Assembly: GCA_904501895.1 (NCBI GenBank)
Contig: CAJGCX010000041.1
Coordinates: 1-13,090 of the forward strand
Source: Clostridiaceae bacterium
Lineage (GTDB): Bacteria; Bacillota; Clostridia; Oscillospirales; Acutalibacteraceae
Direction of reading: 5' to 3'
Length of the DNA stretch: 13,090 nt
In this document: piece by piece, positions 12,728-13,090 of the stretch
How positions within the stretch are numbered: the stretch's first letter is position 1
Layout of the letters: each line of letters starts with the position of its first letter
Notes under the pieces: model-generated
The model's input: the letters and a program-made list of their open reading frames with translations, nothing else
Databases searched by the model: none
What the model was told of the DNA's origin: nothing
Made by a program: the position numbers and the translations under genes

Positions 12728-13090
12728 ACATCCACCGCCTGAAATACAAAATCCACATCTGTAAGATATTCTGTTGCCTGAAGTAACGCTTCATCCCTGA
12801 ATTTTACCGCATTTTCAAGAGTTGATGAAGCACTTCTGCTTATTGTAATGTCACCGGCTTTGAAGGATGAAAAATTATCTGATGAATTACCTCTTAAGAT
12901 ACTGTAATTGTAGAGTGCGAGTCCTGCGCATGCGTTAATTATAGCAGGCTCATCCTCAAATTTCACATCCTTAAGCCTTTTTGAAAGATTTGCACAGGCA
13001 GAAAGGCAAAAGGGCATAGCCCTTTTAACCTCCTCTTCTGTTAATACGCCTGTGTCCTCAAGAAGCTTTGAAACTGACCAGACATTTATC
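12724..13090 (-). CDS. Phage-like head-tail connector (gp6/gp15-like) protein, 5' end uncertain or off window
   Basis: The frame is open from the stop at 12724-12726 to the right edge (about 121 codons). The helix-rich pattern (KLLEDTGVLTEEEVKRAM, ANLSKRLKDV, EPAIINACAGLALYNYSIL) followed by a FSSFKAGDITIS strand and a C-terminal helix recalls small adaptor/connector proteins placed just after capsid genes in tailed phages. The ATG at 13017 has GGAGG about 11 bases upstream and could be the start (97 residues). The codons before it continue the amphipathic helix naturally, so I favour a start beyond 13090. Operonic with the two following genes. Confidence 0.65.
   Translation of the reverse strand, partial: INVWSVSKLLEDTGVLTEEEVKRAMPFCLSACANLSKRLKDVKFEDEPAIINACAGLALYNYSILRGNSSDNFSSFKAGDITISRSASSTLENAVKFRDEALLQATEYLTDVDFVFQAVDV

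Overview
The window comes from a low-GC Gram-positive chromosome, most likely a gut-type member of Clostridia (Oscillospirales/Ruminococcaceae-like). This rests on the gene order rimP-nusA-ylxR-ylxQ-infB-rbfA-nrnA-truB-ribF, strong AGGAGG-type ribosome binding sites and sigma-A-like promoters. The taxonomic placement is an inference from gene order and style, not from a marker comparison.

Layout from left to right: (1) the 3' five-sixths of valS on the + strand, its start lying off the left edge; (2) a 282-base convergent gap with two copies (D, E) of a roughly 105-107-base structured repeat and a bidirectional terminator; (3) an iron-containing alcohol dehydrogenase gene on the - strand with its own promoter, whose -10 box overlaps the ribF stop codon; (4) a tightly packed nine-gene translation/transcription operon on the - strand, transcribed from about 11580 down to 3864; (5) a 478-base gap with the operon leader (a 10-bp hairpin with a GNRA loop), an extended -10 promoter, three further tandem copies (A, B, C) of the same repeat, the third cut in half, and a terminator; (6) three overlapping - strand genes at the right edge that look like a tailed-phage head-completion module (connector, stopper, tail terminator), the first running off the right edge.

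The operon encodes ribosome assembly factors (RimP, RbfA), transcription elongation and antitermination (NusA), an RNase P-associated protein (YlxR/RnpM), a kink-turn-binding L7Ae-like protein (YlxQ), initiation factor IF2, a nanoRNase/pAp phosphatase (NrnA), tRNA pseudouridine-55 synthase (TruB) and FAD synthesis (RibF). Most junctions from ylxR onward overlap (8-nt ATGAWTAA, 1-nt TAATG or 4-nt ATGA), which implies translational coupling.

The least expected content is the repeat family. Units at the two loci, about 9 kb apart, differ at five base pairs of two predicted helices, and in each case both partners changed together. This covariation points to a conserved structured RNA or hairpin element. 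The phage-like module is the second unusual item: it stops at a terminator where tail genes would be expected, and it abuts a repeat unit cut in mid-element.
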